From: Achromobacter anxifer
GTDB lineage: Bacteria; Pseudomonadota; Gammaproteobacteria; Burkholderiales; Burkholderiaceae_B
Length of the DNA stretch: 64,000 nt
Assembly: GCF_903652925.1 (NCBI RefSeq)
Contig: NZ_CAHLAR010000010.1
Coordinates: 62,001 to 126,000 of the forward strand
Direction of reading: 5' to 3'
The notes beneath the pieces are model-generated. The model worked only from the letters and a program-made list of their open reading frames with translations, did no database searches and had not been told where the DNA came from. This document shows positions 1-8,886 of this stretch, one piece after another; the stretch's first letter is position 1, and each line of letters opens with the position of its first letter. The translations under genes and the position numbers were made by a program.

Positions 1-619
1 ACAGCACGACCTGCATGCCGTTCTTGGTGGCCTGTTCCTTGCCGCCTTCGGCCAGGCCCGCCGGGAACGGCTCGTCCGAATACAGGATGGCGACCTTCTT
101 CACGCCCTGGTTGGCGGCCAGCTCCATGTTGGCGCGCAGCATCGCCGACACGGGCATCTGCGTGCCCGACACCATGTTCTTGAAGCCCTGCTTGTACAGG
201 TCGTCGCTGGCGGCGGACCAGACCATCATGTACTTGCCCAGGCGCTCGGTGACGGTGGCGGCCGCGGCGGTCAGGGTAGAGCCGAAGGGCGCGAACACCA
301 GATCCACTTTTTCATCGACAATCAGGCGTTCGTAAACGCGCGTCACCATCTGCTTGTCGCTGCGGTCGTCCAGCTTGACCAGTTCGACCGGGTACTTCTT
401 GCCTTTGACTTCGATGCCGCCGCGGCGGTTGACGTCGTCGACCCACAGTTCGACGCCGCGCACGCCCGACTGCGAGGCCAGCGCGAAACTGCCGGTGGAC
501 GACACAGTCATGCCGACCCGGATCTTGTCCGAAGTCTGGGCGGCGCCCAGGGCAGGGGTCAGGGCGGCGACGGCAAGGGCCAGCGCCGGTAAGCGGAACA
601 GCCAGGGTTTAGCGTGCAT
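1..619 (-). CDS. Branched-chain amino-acid-type ABC transporter substrate-binding protein (3' part outside window)
   Basis: Reading leftwards from an ATG at 619, about 206 codons are visible and the gene runs off the window. It has a signal peptide (MHAKPWLFRLPALALA, then an AAQ cleavage region) followed by a mature start KIRVGMTVSSTGSFALASQ, typical of Leu/Ile/Val-binding (type I periplasmic) proteins. GGAGACCTCCC upstream is a good ribosome-binding site. It is divergent from the LysR gene at 751, and the matching permeases and ATPases start at 1755, so it probably supplies that importer. Ligand unknown: amino acids, amides and aromatic acids are all bound by this family. Confidence 0.9.
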   Translation of the reverse strand, partial: MHAKPWLFRLPALALAVAALTPALGAAQTSDKIRVGMTVSSTGSFALASQSGVRGVELWVDDVNRRGGIEVKGKKYPVELVKLDDRSDKQMVTRVYERLIVDEKVDLVFAPFGSTLTAAAATVTERLGKYMMVWSAASDDLYKQGFKNMVSGTQMPVSAMLRANMELAANQGVKKVAILYSDEPFPAGLAEGGKEQATKNGMQVVL

Positions 620-750
620 GGGAGGTCTCCTATCGTTTTTGGTATGCGGCCCCGCGTGCCGTGGCGGACCAGCGGACATGGGCCAGGTGCTGGGCAATGT
701 TTGCTCAACACGCGAGATAGCGTATAACAAATAGGCATGGAGCGCACGCC

Positions 751-1665
751 TTGAATAAATTGAATTACCGACAGACTGAAATGCTGTGGGCCATCGTCAT
801 GGCCGGATCGATCAGCGGCGCCGCCCGGTTGCTGAATATTTCCCAGCCGGCGGTCAGCCGGATGCTGGCCCACACCGAAAAGGCAATGGGCGTGACGCTC
901 TTCGAGCGGGTCCGCGGCAAGCTCCGGCCGACCTCGCAAGTGCAGAGCCTGTTTGAGGAAATCGAGAAAACCCAGCGCATGATGCAGCGCGTCAACGACC
1001 TGGCCGACGCGCTGGCGGAACACGGCACCGGGGTGTTGCGGCTGGCGTCCATTCCGAGCCTGGCCCAGTTCCTGGTGCCGCGCGCCGTGGCGCGCTTCCA
1101 ACAGCGCCATCCGGAGCTGCTGCTGCGGCTGAACACGACCGCGCTGCCCACGCTGATCACTGATGTGCTGCAGGGCGAAGCCGAGCTGGGGCTGGTGGTG
1201 ATGCAGGCCGATCACCCCTTTTTGACCTCGCAGCCGCTGCACGTGGGGCGCATGGTGGCCGCCATTCCCAAGGCGCATCCGCTGGCGGGGCGCGCCGAGG
1301 TAAGCCTGGCCGACCTGTCGCCGCATCCGCACATCGTGGTGGGCACGCGCATGCCCTTCGGCATGCTGGTGCTGGGCGCCTTCGAGCAGGCCGGCCTGCC
1401 GTGCCGCATGTGCGCCGACGTGCCCTGGAGCCAGCTGGCCTGCGCCCTGGTGAATGCCGGGGTGGGCATCGCCATCGTCGACGAATTCACCGTCATGCAG
1501 AACACCATGCCGGACGTGGTCATCGTGCCGCTGGCAGAGCGCATTCCGCTGAACATCTCGGCCGTCTACGCCAGCAACCGCGAGCCCTCGCCCATTGCGC
1601 TGGAGTTCATCAAGGAGCTGCGCGGGGTGCTCGCGGAGGCCTTTCCAGTCCAAAATAAGGGTTAG
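751..1665 (+). CDS. LysR-family transcriptional regulator
   Basis: A 304-residue protein of normal LysR length. The N-terminal winged HTH spans residues 4-63 (LNYRQTEMLWAIVMAG, then ISQPAVSRML), and a periplasmic-binding-like effector domain follows from about residue 92. The start is a TTG: the ATG at 736 runs straight into a stop, and no other in-frame start keeps the HTH intact. It sits between the divergent SBP gene and the livMHGF-type operon and very likely controls both. A possible binding site lies at 1680-1701. The effector is probably the imported compound or a metabolite of it (inference). Confidence 0.93.
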   Translation: MNKLNYRQTEMLWAIVMAGSISGAARLLNISQPAVSRMLAHTEKAMGVTLFERVRGKLRPTSQVQSLFEEIEKTQRMMQRVNDLADALAEHGTGVLRLASIPSLAQFLVPRAVARFQQRHPELLLRLNTTALPTLITDVLQGEAELGLVVMQADHPFLTSQPLHVGRMVAAIPKAHPLAGRAEVSLADLSPHPHIVVGTRMPFGMLVLGAFEQAGLPCRMCADVPWSQLACALVNAGVGIAIVDEFTVMQNTMPDVVIVPLAERIPLNISAVYASNREPSPIALEFIKELRGVLAEAFPVQNKG

Positions 1666-1679
1666 TCCTTAACTTGCAG

Positions 1680-1701
1680 TTATGGTTTGAACTGGTCATA
1701 A
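1680..1701. promoter_or_regulatory. Candidate LysR operator (TTATG-N12-CATAA inverted repeat)
   Basis: The arms TTATG (1680-1684) and CATAA (1697-1701) are perfectly complementary and lie 15 nt after the LysR stop and about 54 nt before the permease ATG at 1755. Spacing and A/T-rich arms resemble a LysR T-N11-A type box. This is assigned from dyad symmetry and position only. Confidence 0.35.
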
Positions 1702-1754
1702 TCGCCTCCAAATAAAGCGGCCGCCCAACCCGGAAGCGGCCCGGAGGAAGACAT

Positions 1755-2747
1755 ATGAGCAGCAGTCCCGTCCTGGCGGCGGGCGCCGCCTCGCATCGCG
1801 CGCAGGATCAGCGCGCCTTGCGGTTGCGCACCCGCATCGCCGTCATCGTCTTTGCCGCCCTGGCCGCGGGCCTGGCCCTGATCCCCATGGCCACGTCGAA
1901 CATCTCGTTCGCGTTCTACCTGATGCTGTGGATCACCATGGCCAGCGCCATGAACATCTGCGTCGGCTTCACGGGCTACCTGCCGTTCGGCTATGTGGTG
2001 TTCTATGGGGTGGGCTCGTACGCCACCGGCATCTGCTACAAGATCCTGGGCTGGCCCATCCTGCCATCGCTGCTGGCGGCGGGCGGCGTGGGCGTGGCGA
2101 TCGCGCTGCTGCTGGCGCCCACGCTGCGCCTGCGCGGGGTGTACTTCGGCATCGTCAGCCTGGCGCTGGCCACCATCGTCAAGCTGGTGATCTCCAACCT
2201 GCCGCAGTCCTTCACGGGCGGCAGCATGGGCATCATCCTGTCCAACGCGAACAATCCCACGCACAGCTACTACGCCATGCTGGCCGTGATGGGCGCCACC
2301 CTGGCCACCGTCACCTGGCTGTCGGTGTCCAGCCTGGGCCGCGCGCTCAAGGCCATCCGCGACGACGACGGCGCGGCCGCCTGCGTCGGCATCCACGTGC
2401 CCAACACCCGGCTCAAGGCCTGGCTGCTGGCGGCGCTGTTCCCGGCGCTGGCCGGCGGCATCGAGGCCTGGTACACCAACGTGGTGGATCCGGAATACGC
2501 CTTCCACGTGCTGATCACCGCCAAGAGCATCATCTACGCGATGGCGGGCGGCTTCGGCACCATCCTCGGGCCGGTCGTCGGCACGCTGGCGCTGCTGGGC
2601 ATCGACCACGTGATCTGGCAGAAATTCCCGGTGGTGAACCTGCTGCTGCTGGGCCTGATCATCGTGCTGCTGATGCTGTTCCTGCCGCGCGGGATCGTCG
2701 GCAGCCTGATCAAACGCAAGCCGCAACTGCGCCGCTACATCGCCTGA
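1755..2747 (+). CDS. livM: Branched-chain amino-acid-type ABC permease, LivM family
   Basis: A 330-residue inner-membrane permease with about nine hydrophobic segments. It carries the family signature region CVGFTGYLPFGYVVFYGVGS near residues 72-91 and the EAA-like cytoplasmic loop around GRALKAIRDDDGAAACVGI. A ribosome-binding site GGAGGAAG precedes ATG 1755. It heads a tightly spaced operon (9 nt to the next permease). Here the LivM-type gene precedes the LivH-type gene, the reverse of the second Liv operon at 15-18 kb. The transported substrate cannot be told from sequence. Confidence 0.92.
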   Translation: MSSSPVLAAGAASHRAQDQRALRLRTRIAVIVFAALAAGLALIPMATSNISFAFYLMLWITMASAMNICVGFTGYLPFGYVVFYGVGSYATGICYKILGWPILPSLLAAGGVGVAIALLLAPTLRLRGVYFGIVSLALATIVKLVISNLPQSFTGGSMGIILSNANNPTHSYYAMLAVMGATLATVTWLSVSSLGRALKAIRDDDGAAACVGIHVPNTRLKAWLLAALFPALAGGIEAWYTNVVDPEYAFHVLITAKSIIYAMAGGFGTILGPVVGTLALLGIDHVIWQKFPVVNLLLLGLIIVLLMLFLPRGIVGSLIKRKPQLRRYIA

Positions 2748-2756
2748 GGAACCGCC

Positions 2757-3638
2757 ATGACCGGACTGATTATCCAAGGGCTGATCAACGGCCTGATCCT
2801 GGGCGCCATCTACGGCCTGATCGGCGTGGGGCTGAACGTGATCTTCGGCGTGCTGCGCGTGGTCAACTTCGCGCACGGCGAATTCCTGGTGCTGGGCGCG
2901 TACTTCGCCTTCTACCTGATGGAGTACGCCGGCATCAACCCGCTGGTGGCGCTGCCGCTGGCGTTCGCCGCCTTCTTCCTGGCGGGCTATCTGCTGTATT
3001 TCGTGCTGATTCCGCGCCTGTCCAAGGCGGACGACCCCGAGATCAGCTCGCTGCTGCTGATGTTCGGCGTGTCCATCATGCTGGGCGCCATCATGCTGCT
3101 GGTGTTCGACGCCGACGCGCGCTCGCTGCCGTATGAAGTCGAGCCCGTGTTCCTGAAGTTCGGCCCGGTGCTGATCCCGACCGTGCGCCTCCTGGCGCTG
3201 GTCATCGCGCTGGCCATCATCGGCGCGCTGACGGCGTTCCTGTACCGCAGCCAGCTGGGCAAGGCGCTGCGCGCCATCATCATGAACCGCGACGCGGTGC
3301 GCATCGTGGGCATCAACGCGGAACGGCTGTCGGCCGTGGCCTTCGGGCTGGGCATCGGCCTGGCCGCCGCCAGCGGCGTGCTGGTGGCGATGGTGTTCCC
3401 CTCGTTCTCGCCGTTCATGGGCAACGACTACACCCTGATCGGCTTCATCGTCATCGTGCTGGGCGGCCTGGGCCATCCGGTGGGGGCGCTGGTGGGCGCG
3501 CTGTTGTTCGGCGTCACGGAGCAGGTGTCGGTGGTGTTCTTCAATCCTTCCATCGCCACCATCTGCGGCTTCACGCTCATGGTCGCCACCATCTTCATCC
3601 GTCCCAGCGGCCTGTTCGGCCGCCAGGCCTTGCGCTGA
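2757..3638 (+). CDS. livH: Branched-chain amino-acid-type ABC permease, LivH family
   Basis: A 293-residue polytopic permease. The N-terminus (GLINGLILGAIYGLIGVGLN, then FGVLRVVNFAHGEFLVLGAY) is the LivH hallmark, and RSQLGKALRAIIMNRDAVRI forms the coupling loop that meets the ATPases. It pairs with the LivM-type protein upstream as the heterodimeric membrane channel and is followed 14 nt later by the first ATPase gene. Confidence 0.92.
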   Translation: MTGLIIQGLINGLILGAIYGLIGVGLNVIFGVLRVVNFAHGEFLVLGAYFAFYLMEYAGINPLVALPLAFAAFFLAGYLLYFVLIPRLSKADDPEISSLLLMFGVSIMLGAIMLLVFDADARSLPYEVEPVFLKFGPVLIPTVRLLALVIALAIIGALTAFLYRSQLGKALRAIIMNRDAVRIVGINAERLSAVAFGLGIGLAAASGVLVAMVFPSFSPFMGNDYTLIGFIVIVLGGLGHPVGALVGALLFGVTEQVSVVFFNPSIATICGFTLMVATIFIRPSGLFGRQALR

Positions 3639-3652
3639 AAGGAGCCTGACAC

Positions 3653-4360
3653 ATGTTGAAAGTCAGCAATCTCAAGAAGCGCTTCGGCGGGCTGGTGGCC
3701 TTGCAGGGCGTGGACCTGGACGTGCCGCGCGGTTCGATCCTGGGCGTCATCGGCATGAACGGGTCGGGCAAGACCACCATGCTCAACTGCATCAACGGCA
3801 TCTACACGCCGGACGAGGGCCGCATCGAACTCGACGGCCAGAACATCGCCGGCCGGCAGATCCATGAAGTCGCCCGGCTGGGCGTGGGCCGAACCTTCCA
3901 GGTGCCGCGCATCTTCCGCCAGCTGACCCTGCTGGACAACCTGGAAGTCGCGCAGCAGCAGACCGGCCGCAGCGCCGACGAGCGCTATGCGCAATCCGAG
4001 TACTGGCTGCACAAGGTGGAACTGCACCGGCTGCGGCACAACTACGCGGAGGAGCTGTCCGGCGGGCAGCAGAAGCTGGTGGAGCTGGCGCGCATCATGG
4101 TGGCGCGCCCCAAGGTGGTGCTGCTGGACGAACCCTTCGCCGGCGTCAATCCGGCGCTGGCGCAGCTGCTGATCTCGGTCATCCGCGAACTGCCAGGTGA
4201 GCACGACTGCTCGGTGGTGCTGGTGTCGCACGACCTGACCTCGATCTACCAGCTGTCCCACCACATCATCGTCATGAACGAAGGCGCCATCCTCAGCCAG
4301 GGCAACGCCGAGCAAGTGCGCGCCGACCCGCGCGTGGTCGAAGCCTATCTGGGAGCCTGA
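3653..4360 (+). CDS. livG: ABC transporter ATP-binding protein, LivG family
   Basis: A 235-residue ATPase. Walker A is GMNGSGKTT (about residues 36-44), the Q-loop region is GRTFQVPRIF, the signature is LSGGQQKLVELARI, Walker B is VVLLDEPFAGVNP, and the H-loop is LVSHD. The C-terminus (DPRVVEAYLGA) is the usual LivG ending. It energises import together with the LivF-type ATPase that starts 1 nt after its stop. Confidence 0.92.
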   Translation: MLKVSNLKKRFGGLVALQGVDLDVPRGSILGVIGMNGSGKTTMLNCINGIYTPDEGRIELDGQNIAGRQIHEVARLGVGRTFQVPRIFRQLTLLDNLEVAQQQTGRSADERYAQSEYWLHKVELHRLRHNYAEELSGGQQKLVELARIMVARPKVVLLDEPFAGVNPALAQLLISVIRELPGEHDCSVVLVSHDLTSIYQLSHHIIVMNEGAILSQGNAEQVRADPRVVEAYLGA

Positions 4361-4361
4361 C

Positions 4362-5102
4362 ATGAGCACGTCGATACTCGCGCTGGAAGACGTGACCGTG
4401 GCCTACCACGGCGACATCACCATCCTGAACCACGTCAACATCCAGGCGCGCGCGGGCAAGGTGACGGGCGTCATCGGCCCCAACGGCGCCGGCAAGTCCA
4501 CGGTGTTGAAGACCATGTTCGGCTTCCTGCCGCCGCGCACCGGCCGCATCACGCTGCGCGGCGCCGACATCAGCGCGCAGCCTTCGCACGAGCGCGCGCG
4601 CCATGGCGTGGCCTTCGTGCCGCAGCACCGCAGCCTGTTCGGCGAATTGTCGGTGCACGACAATCTGCTGCTGGGCTGCTGGCCGTTCCGCAAGGACAAG
4701 ACGCGCGTGCGCCAGCGCATCGATTCGGTCTATGACCGCTTCCCGATCCTGGCGCAGAAGCGCGACGACCCGGTTTCCAGCATGAGCGGCGGGCAGCAGC
4801 GCTTCGTCGAGTTCGGCCGGGCCTTGCTGATCGAGCCCTCCGTCATCCTGCTGGACGAGCCCACCGCCATGCTGGCGCCCAAGATCTCCAAGGAGATCTA
4901 TACGCTGATCCGCGGCTTTGCCGACGAAGGCATGACGGTGGTGTTGGTGGACCAGAACGTGCGCCGCTGCGCGGAGGTGTCCGACTATATGTATATCCTG
5001 GAATTGGGCCGCAACAAGGCCGAGGGCGGACGCGAAGCCTTCGACGACGGCGGCGGCCTGCGCGAGATGGTCGCGTCCTGGATGGATTACAAGATCGATT
5101 GA
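4362..5102 (+). CDS. livF: ABC transporter ATP-binding protein, LivF family
   Basis: A 246-residue ATPase with Walker A GPNGAGKST, signature MSGGQQRFVEFGRAL, Walker B VILLDEPTAML, and the LivF-like FVPQHRSLFGELSVHDNLLLG Q-loop area (split here across residues 83-103). Last gene of the importer operon. It converges on the XRE-type gene, with only 7 nt between the two stops. One small departure is that the usual H-loop histidine of VxHD is glutamine in VLVDQN, which is common in LivF proteins. Confidence 0.92.
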   Translation: MSTSILALEDVTVAYHGDITILNHVNIQARAGKVTGVIGPNGAGKSTVLKTMFGFLPPRTGRITLRGADISAQPSHERARHGVAFVPQHRSLFGELSVHDNLLLGCWPFRKDKTRVRQRIDSVYDRFPILAQKRDDPVSSMSGGQQRFVEFGRALLIEPSVILLDEPTAMLAPKISKEIYTLIRGFADEGMTVVLVDQNVRRCAEVSDYMYILELGRNKAEGGREAFDDGGGLREMVASWMDYKID

Positions 5103-5109
5103 CCGCGGG

Positions 5110-5583
5110 TCAAAGCGGCCGTCCCAGCCGCTTTTCGACCTGGCGCTTTTCCCATTGGGGACCGAACAGCCGGTATGGCGCGTAGACCCGGACGGCATGC
5201 GCCGCCAGGGCCAGCCCCAGGCCCAGCATCGCCCAGTATGACCACATGCGGTGGGGCGAGGTCAGCAGGTTGATTGCGTACAGCGCCACAGCGATCAGCG
5301 CGTACCGCAGGCAGGCCACATAGAAGCCGCGCAAGGCGCGCACGTGGGCAAAGGCTTCCTGTTCCGCCTCTTCGGCGGCCGTCATCGTCGTATCCATTTC
5401 CGTTTTCTCCGGGTTCAGGGTGGAAAAATCGACTTCAAAGACCGAGGCAATGGACTTGAGCGTTTCCACGCTCGCGGGTTGGCCCGCTTCGATGCGCTGG
5501 ATGGTCCTGGCGCTCAAGCCGCTGGCCTGGGCCAGCTGCTGCTGGGACCATCCGCGCTTGAGGCGCAGCTTTTGAATCAACAT
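5110..5583 (-). CDS. XRE-family HTH protein with C-terminal 2TM membrane domain
   Basis: A 157-residue protein. Residues 3-58 are a Cro/CI-type HTH (LRLKRGWSQQQLAQASGLS, then RTIQRIEAGQPASVETL). After a short acidic linker (about 65-80) come two membrane-spanning segments, roughly residues 92-110 and 117-135, which match the 2TM domain fused to such HTHs in other proteobacteria. It is probably a membrane-tethered DNA-binding regulator. Target and signal are unknown, and no partner gene is adjacent apart from the toxin-antitoxin pair on the same strand. Confidence 0.85.
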   Translation of the reverse strand: MLIQKLRLKRGWSQQQLAQASGLSARTIQRIEAGQPASVETLKSIASVFEVDFSTLNPEKTEMDTTMTAAEEAEQEAFAHVRALRGFYVACLRYALIAVALYAINLLTSPHRMWSYWAMLGLGLALAAHAVRVYAPYRLFGPQWEKRQVEKRLGRPL

Positions 5584-5692
5584 GGTTCGATTCCCATTGG
5601 TTCGGAGTCACCAAGGTAGCCCAAAGGGTGGCGCAGCGATACGACAGGGGCACGACACGGGCACGACAGCGGGGCGACGGGCGCGCTTTGGA

Positions 5693-6103
5693 TCAGTGTT
5701 TCAGCGTCCAGTCATCCAGCCGCAGCCCGGGCACGCGGGAAAATTCACGGGTGTTGTTGGTAACAAGTACCAGGCCGCGCGAACGGGTGTGGCCGGCGAT
5801 CATGGCGTCGTAGGGGCCGATGGGCGTTCCGGCGCGCGCCAGTTCCGCGCGAAGCTGACCGGAATCCGCTGCCGCGTCGTGGTCATAGTCGAGCACTTCC
5901 AGGCGTTTCAGGAAGCCGTCGACCACGGCGTGATTGCGCGTGGGGGTGGCGGACTTTTCAGCGCCGTAGGCGAGCTCCATGGCGGTGATCGCGCTGATGC
6001 ATAGCTGGCCCTGCCGTCGGTTGAAGGCTTGCTGCACTGCGTCCGGCTTGTTCTTGATGGTGAAGATGCAGGTGTTCGTGTCGAGCACGAACTTCAGGGG
6101 CAT
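5693..6103 (-). CDS. vapC: VapC-family PIN-domain toxin (type II toxin-antitoxin)
   Basis: A 136-residue PIN domain endoribonuclease. Acidic residues expected to bind Mg2+ are present: D8 in LKFVLDTN, E43 in AMELAYG and D99 in IGPYDAMIAG, and the C-terminal TNNTREFSRVPGL motif is typical of the tRNA-cleaving VapC group. Its ATG overlaps the end of the upstream antitoxin-like gene by 10 nt, the usual translationally coupled antitoxin-then-toxin order. The toxic ribonuclease activity is inferred from the family. Confidence 0.92.
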   Translation of the reverse strand: MPLKFVLDTNTCIFTIKNKPDAVQQAFNRRQGQLCISAITAMELAYGAEKSATPTRNHAVVDGFLKRLEVLDYDHDAAADSGQLRAELARAGTPIGPYDAMIAGHTRSRGLVLVTNNTREFSRVPGLRLDDWTLKH

Positions 6104-6345
6104 GGGAGGCCTCCTGCTCTGGCCACGGGCTGATCGCGGTCGTTGAGAAAGTCGGCCGTGACCGATTCGCCTGCGAACCAGGCGTCCCAGGAACTATCGG
6201 CGGGCGTCGGGGCTGGCCGTTGATTGAAGGCAGCGCCATGTCGCGGCGTCGGACTGACGAGCCGGGCGGTGGCTTTTCGCAGGCCCTCGTCGATGCCATG
6301 ACGTGCTTTGTAGTAAGGCGCTTTGTAGGCGGATCTTGATTTCAT
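6094..6345 (-). CDS. VapB-like antitoxin with atypical N-terminus
   Basis: An 83-residue protein directly upstream of and overlapping vapC, with a clear ribosome-binding site (GAGGAG, 6 nt before ATG 6345). The C-terminal half has the toxin-wrapping region of VapB proteins (SWDAWFAGESVTADFLNDRD, then QP). The N-terminal half does not show the usual AbrB/SpoVT DNA-binding signature (a SxxSQAVRLPK-like motif). Instead it is basic and Tyr/Lys-rich (KSRSAYKAPYYKARHGIDEG). Either a different DNA-binding fold has been attached or the region has degenerated. The antitoxin role rests on position and the C-terminal motif. Confidence 0.65.
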   Translation of the reverse strand: MKSRSAYKAPYYKARHGIDEGLRKATARLVSPTPRHGAAFNQRPAPTPADSSWDAWFAGESVTADFLNDRDQPVARAGGLPCP

Positions 6346-6607
6346 CGTGCTCTCCTCAACAGGAATATGACGCCAGGTTTTATAGCGCGCCCGGTAATGC
6401 CTGCCTATGACGGCTTACCGCAGGGCGCTACCAGCCTGGTTCGGCTTGGGCCGGGTTTCGCGCTGTTGCGGGCGGTGGTCGGACCCGGCAGATCTGTTCG
6501 CGTGGCGCCGCCGCCACGCCCGTCCGGCTTTGCATTCCTTGACGCTCCGGCGCTGTGTGCCTTGCGCTAATCTGGCTGCGCCACCATCACCTGGCGGGGC
6601 CCATGCC

Positions 6608-7801
6608 ATGACCTTTCTTGCTAGCGCCAACCTGCTGCGCCGCCGCGACGGGCACGAAGCCCGCGTCACCTATGTCGAGCTGTTCTTCGACCTGGTGTAC
6701 GTTTTCGCGGTCACCCAGATATCCCATGGCCTGCTGCACGACCTGACCCTGATGGGCGCGCTGCACTCGCTGGTGCTGTGGTTCGCCGTCTGGCTGGGCT
6801 GGCAGTACACCTGCTGGGTCACCAACTGGTTCGACCCCGACGCCGTGCCCATGCGCGTCATGCTGTTCGCGGTGATGCTGGCCGGCCTGGTCTTCGGCGC
6901 GGCGCTGCCCGGCGCCTTCGGCGCCAGCGGGCTGGTGTTCGCCGTCAGCTATGCGCTGATCCAGGTGGGCCGCACGCTGTTCATCGTGCTGCACCTGGGA
7001 AGCGCCCATCCGCTGGCGCCGAACTTCCGCCGCATGCTGGCCTGGCTGTGCGTGTCGGCGGTCTTGTGGATCGCGGGCGGGCTGGCCCAGGACGGCACGC
7101 GCTTGGCTCTATGGGCGCTGGCGGTGGCCTGCGAATACCTGTCGCCCATGATCGGTTTCCGTTTTCCCGGCCTGGGCCGTTCCAGCACGCGTGAATGGAC
7201 CATCGAGGGCGGCCACCTGGCCGAGCGTTGCCAGCTGTTCGTGATCGTGGCGCTGGGCGAAACCCTGCTCATCAGTGGCGCCACGCTGGCCGATCTGGAG
7301 CGCTGGGACGCGCCCGCGCTGATCGCCTTGCTGGCGGCCTTCCTGGGCACGGCCGCCATGTGGTGGGTGTACTTCGACACCAGCAGCCGCGACGGCAGCG
7401 AAGCCATCGTGCATTCCGACGATCCGGGCCGTATCGGCGCGTGGTTTCACTACGTGCACGTCATCCTGATTGCCGGCGTGATCGTGTCGGCCGTGGCCAA
7501 CGAATTGGTCATCCTGCATCCGGACGGGCGCATCGCCATGCCGGCGGCTGCGGCGCTGATCGGCGGCCCGGCGCTATACCTGGCGGGCAACGGCATCTAC
7601 AAGACGGTGGTCTATGGCCGCTTTCCGCTGTCGCACTTGGCGGGGCTGGTGTTGCTGGCCGTGCTGGCGCCCGTCGCCTTTGTGACCGACAACCTCATGG
7701 TGGGCGGTTTGACCACGCTGATCATGATCCTGGTGGCGGCCTGGGAAAGCGTGTCGCGGCGCAAGGCGCATGCCGGCGTTCCGCAAGGGATCGCGGAATA
7801 G
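6608..7801 (+). CDS. Low temperature requirement protein A (LtrA) family membrane protein
   Basis: A 397-residue polytopic protein with about ten to twelve hydrophobic segments. The LtrA signature is at the N-terminus (RVTYVELFFDLVYVFAVTQI) and again centrally (EGGHLAERCQLFVIVALGET). ATG 6608 is chosen because the family similarity begins at once after it; the frame stays open upstream without family features. The family is named from a Listeria mutant that grew poorly in the cold. The biochemical function is not established. Monocistronic, convergent with mutT. Confidence 0.9.
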   Translation: MTFLASANLLRRRDGHEARVTYVELFFDLVYVFAVTQISHGLLHDLTLMGALHSLVLWFAVWLGWQYTCWVTNWFDPDAVPMRVMLFAVMLAGLVFGAALPGAFGASGLVFAVSYALIQVGRTLFIVLHLGSAHPLAPNFRRMLAWLCVSAVLWIAGGLAQDGTRLALWALAVACEYLSPMIGFRFPGLGRSSTREWTIEGGHLAERCQLFVIVALGETLLISGATLADLERWDAPALIALLAAFLGTAAMWWVYFDTSSRDGSEAIVHSDDPGRIGAWFHYVHVILIAGVIVSAVANELVILHPDGRIAMPAAAALIGGPALYLAGNGIYKTVVYGRFPLSHLAGLVLLAVLAPVAFVTDNLMVGGLTTLIMILVAAWESVSRRKAHAGVPQGIAE

Positions 7802-7824
7802 CGTCGATCCGGTAAGGGCGGGGC

Positions 7825-7840
7825 CAGGGGGCTGCCCCTG
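7825..7840. terminator. Small GC hairpin between convergent genes
   Basis: CAGGGG-GCTG-CCCCTG lies in the 122-nt gap between the stops of the LtrA-family gene (7801) and the mutT gene (7924). The stem is perfect but there is no T-run on either side, so it can only be called a possible terminator. Confidence 0.3.
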
Positions 7841-7923
7841 CCCGGGAGAGGGTGGATGCGCCAGCCAAGCAGGCTGGCAAGCAGTCAGACGGCCGGCGGC
7901 TTTCAGCAAGCGCGCCGCGCCGT

Positions 7924-8886
7924 TCAGATCAGCCCGCGTATTCCCGCGATGCCATGCGCGCCGTGGCGCAACGCCTGCGACACGGTCTGGGTGGACTGGC
8001 CGCCCAGCGCGAACACCGGAATGCCGGCGTCGCGGTTACCTGCCACGAAGCCTTCCCAGCCCAGCGTCGGGGCGCCGGGGTGGCTGGGGGTGTCCAGCAC
8101 TGGGCCCAGCACCGCGAAGTCGGCGCCGATTTCGCGCGCATGGACGACCTGGGCGTTGTCGTGGGCGGACACGCCGACCAGCGCGCCGGCCGGCAATTCG
8201 GGGCGGCCCGTCAGCTTGGCGGCATCGGCCGTGCGCAGATGCACGCCGTCCGCCTCGCGCCACCAGGCGGCGGGATGGACGCTGTTGACCAGCAGCCGGG
8301 CGCCCGCGGCGCGGCAGCGCTTGTGCACCTGTTGCAGCACTTCATGCAGCGAAGGCGCGGCCACGCCGTCCGGCCATTGCGGCTCGCGCAGCTGCACCAG
8401 CTTCACGCCGCGCGCCAGCGCCGCTTCCAGCCTGCCCAGGAAGGCGGCCACGCCGGCCCGCGAACCCACGGAGCTGATGCCGTAGGAGGTGGGCAGTTGC
8501 AGCCAGCGCAGCGGGGGCAGGGTGGCGGGCAGCAGGTCGCCCACCGAGGCTGCCTGCGCGGGGTCGACCCATTCCAGGCGCTGGTTTTCCAGGCTGCGCG
8601 GCTCGCCTTCCCAGCCGGTGACGTGGCAGAACGCCAGGCGCACCGTGGTGTGGGGATAGGCGTGCACATAGGTGACCCAGGGGCGCGACTGCGTGACGCG
8701 GATGCCGATTTCTTCCTGCAATTCGCGCGCCAGGGCTTGCAGCACCGTTTCGCCGGGTTCGAGCTTGCCGCCGGGCAGCTCCCACCAGCCGGCCCAGGGC
8801 TTGCCTTCGGGGCGTTGCCCCAGCAGCAGCATGCCGTCCGGACGCAGGATCAGGCCGGCGGCGACGTCGACGATCTTTTCAGACAT
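7924..8886 (-). CDS. mutT: Nudix hydrolase (MutT) fused to a thiamine-phosphate-synthase-like domain
   Basis: A 320-residue protein. Residues 1-130 are a MutT domain with a complete Nudix box at G40-I62 (E46, R54, E55, E58, E59 and G61 all present), expected to hydrolyse oxidised dGTP and so prevent A:T to C:G mutation. Residues 175-318 form a ThiE/TenI-like barrel (VKLVQLREP, then [13 protein letters not shown] and GGQS). This two-domain form is frequent in beta- and gammaproteobacteria; what the second domain does is not settled. Its start overlaps the DUF815 ATPase stop by 8 nt, which indicates co-translation. Confidence 0.9.
   Translation of the reverse strand: MSEKIVDVAAGLILRPDGMLLLGQRPEGKPWAGWWELPGGKLEPGETVLQALARELQEEIGIRVTQSRPWVTYVHAYPHTTVRLAFCHVTGWEGEPRSLENQRLEWVDPAQAASVGDLLPATLPPLRWLQLPTSYGISSVGSRAGVAAFLGRLEAALARGVKLVQLREPQWPDGVAAPSLHEVLQQVHKRCRAAGARLLVNSVHPAAWWREADGVHLRTADAAKLTGRPELPAGALVGVSAHDNAQVVHAREIGADFAVLGPVLDTPSHPGAPTLGWEGFVAGNRDAGIPVFALGGQSTQTVSQALRHGAHGIAGIRGLI

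Noticed and set aside
1680-3476. Long open frame on the minus strand opposite the livM-livH genes (598 codons)
   Set aside because: His/Gln/Arg-rich composition typical of antisense reading in high-GC DNA; no family motif; fully covers two clear permease genes on the + strand.
5958-6299. Frameshift in the antitoxin gene, because the other frame reads PEQEAS after the RDQP motif
   Set aside because: The frame used has a good ribosome-binding site and stop that overlaps vapC in the usual way, while the shifted frame would run far into vapC.
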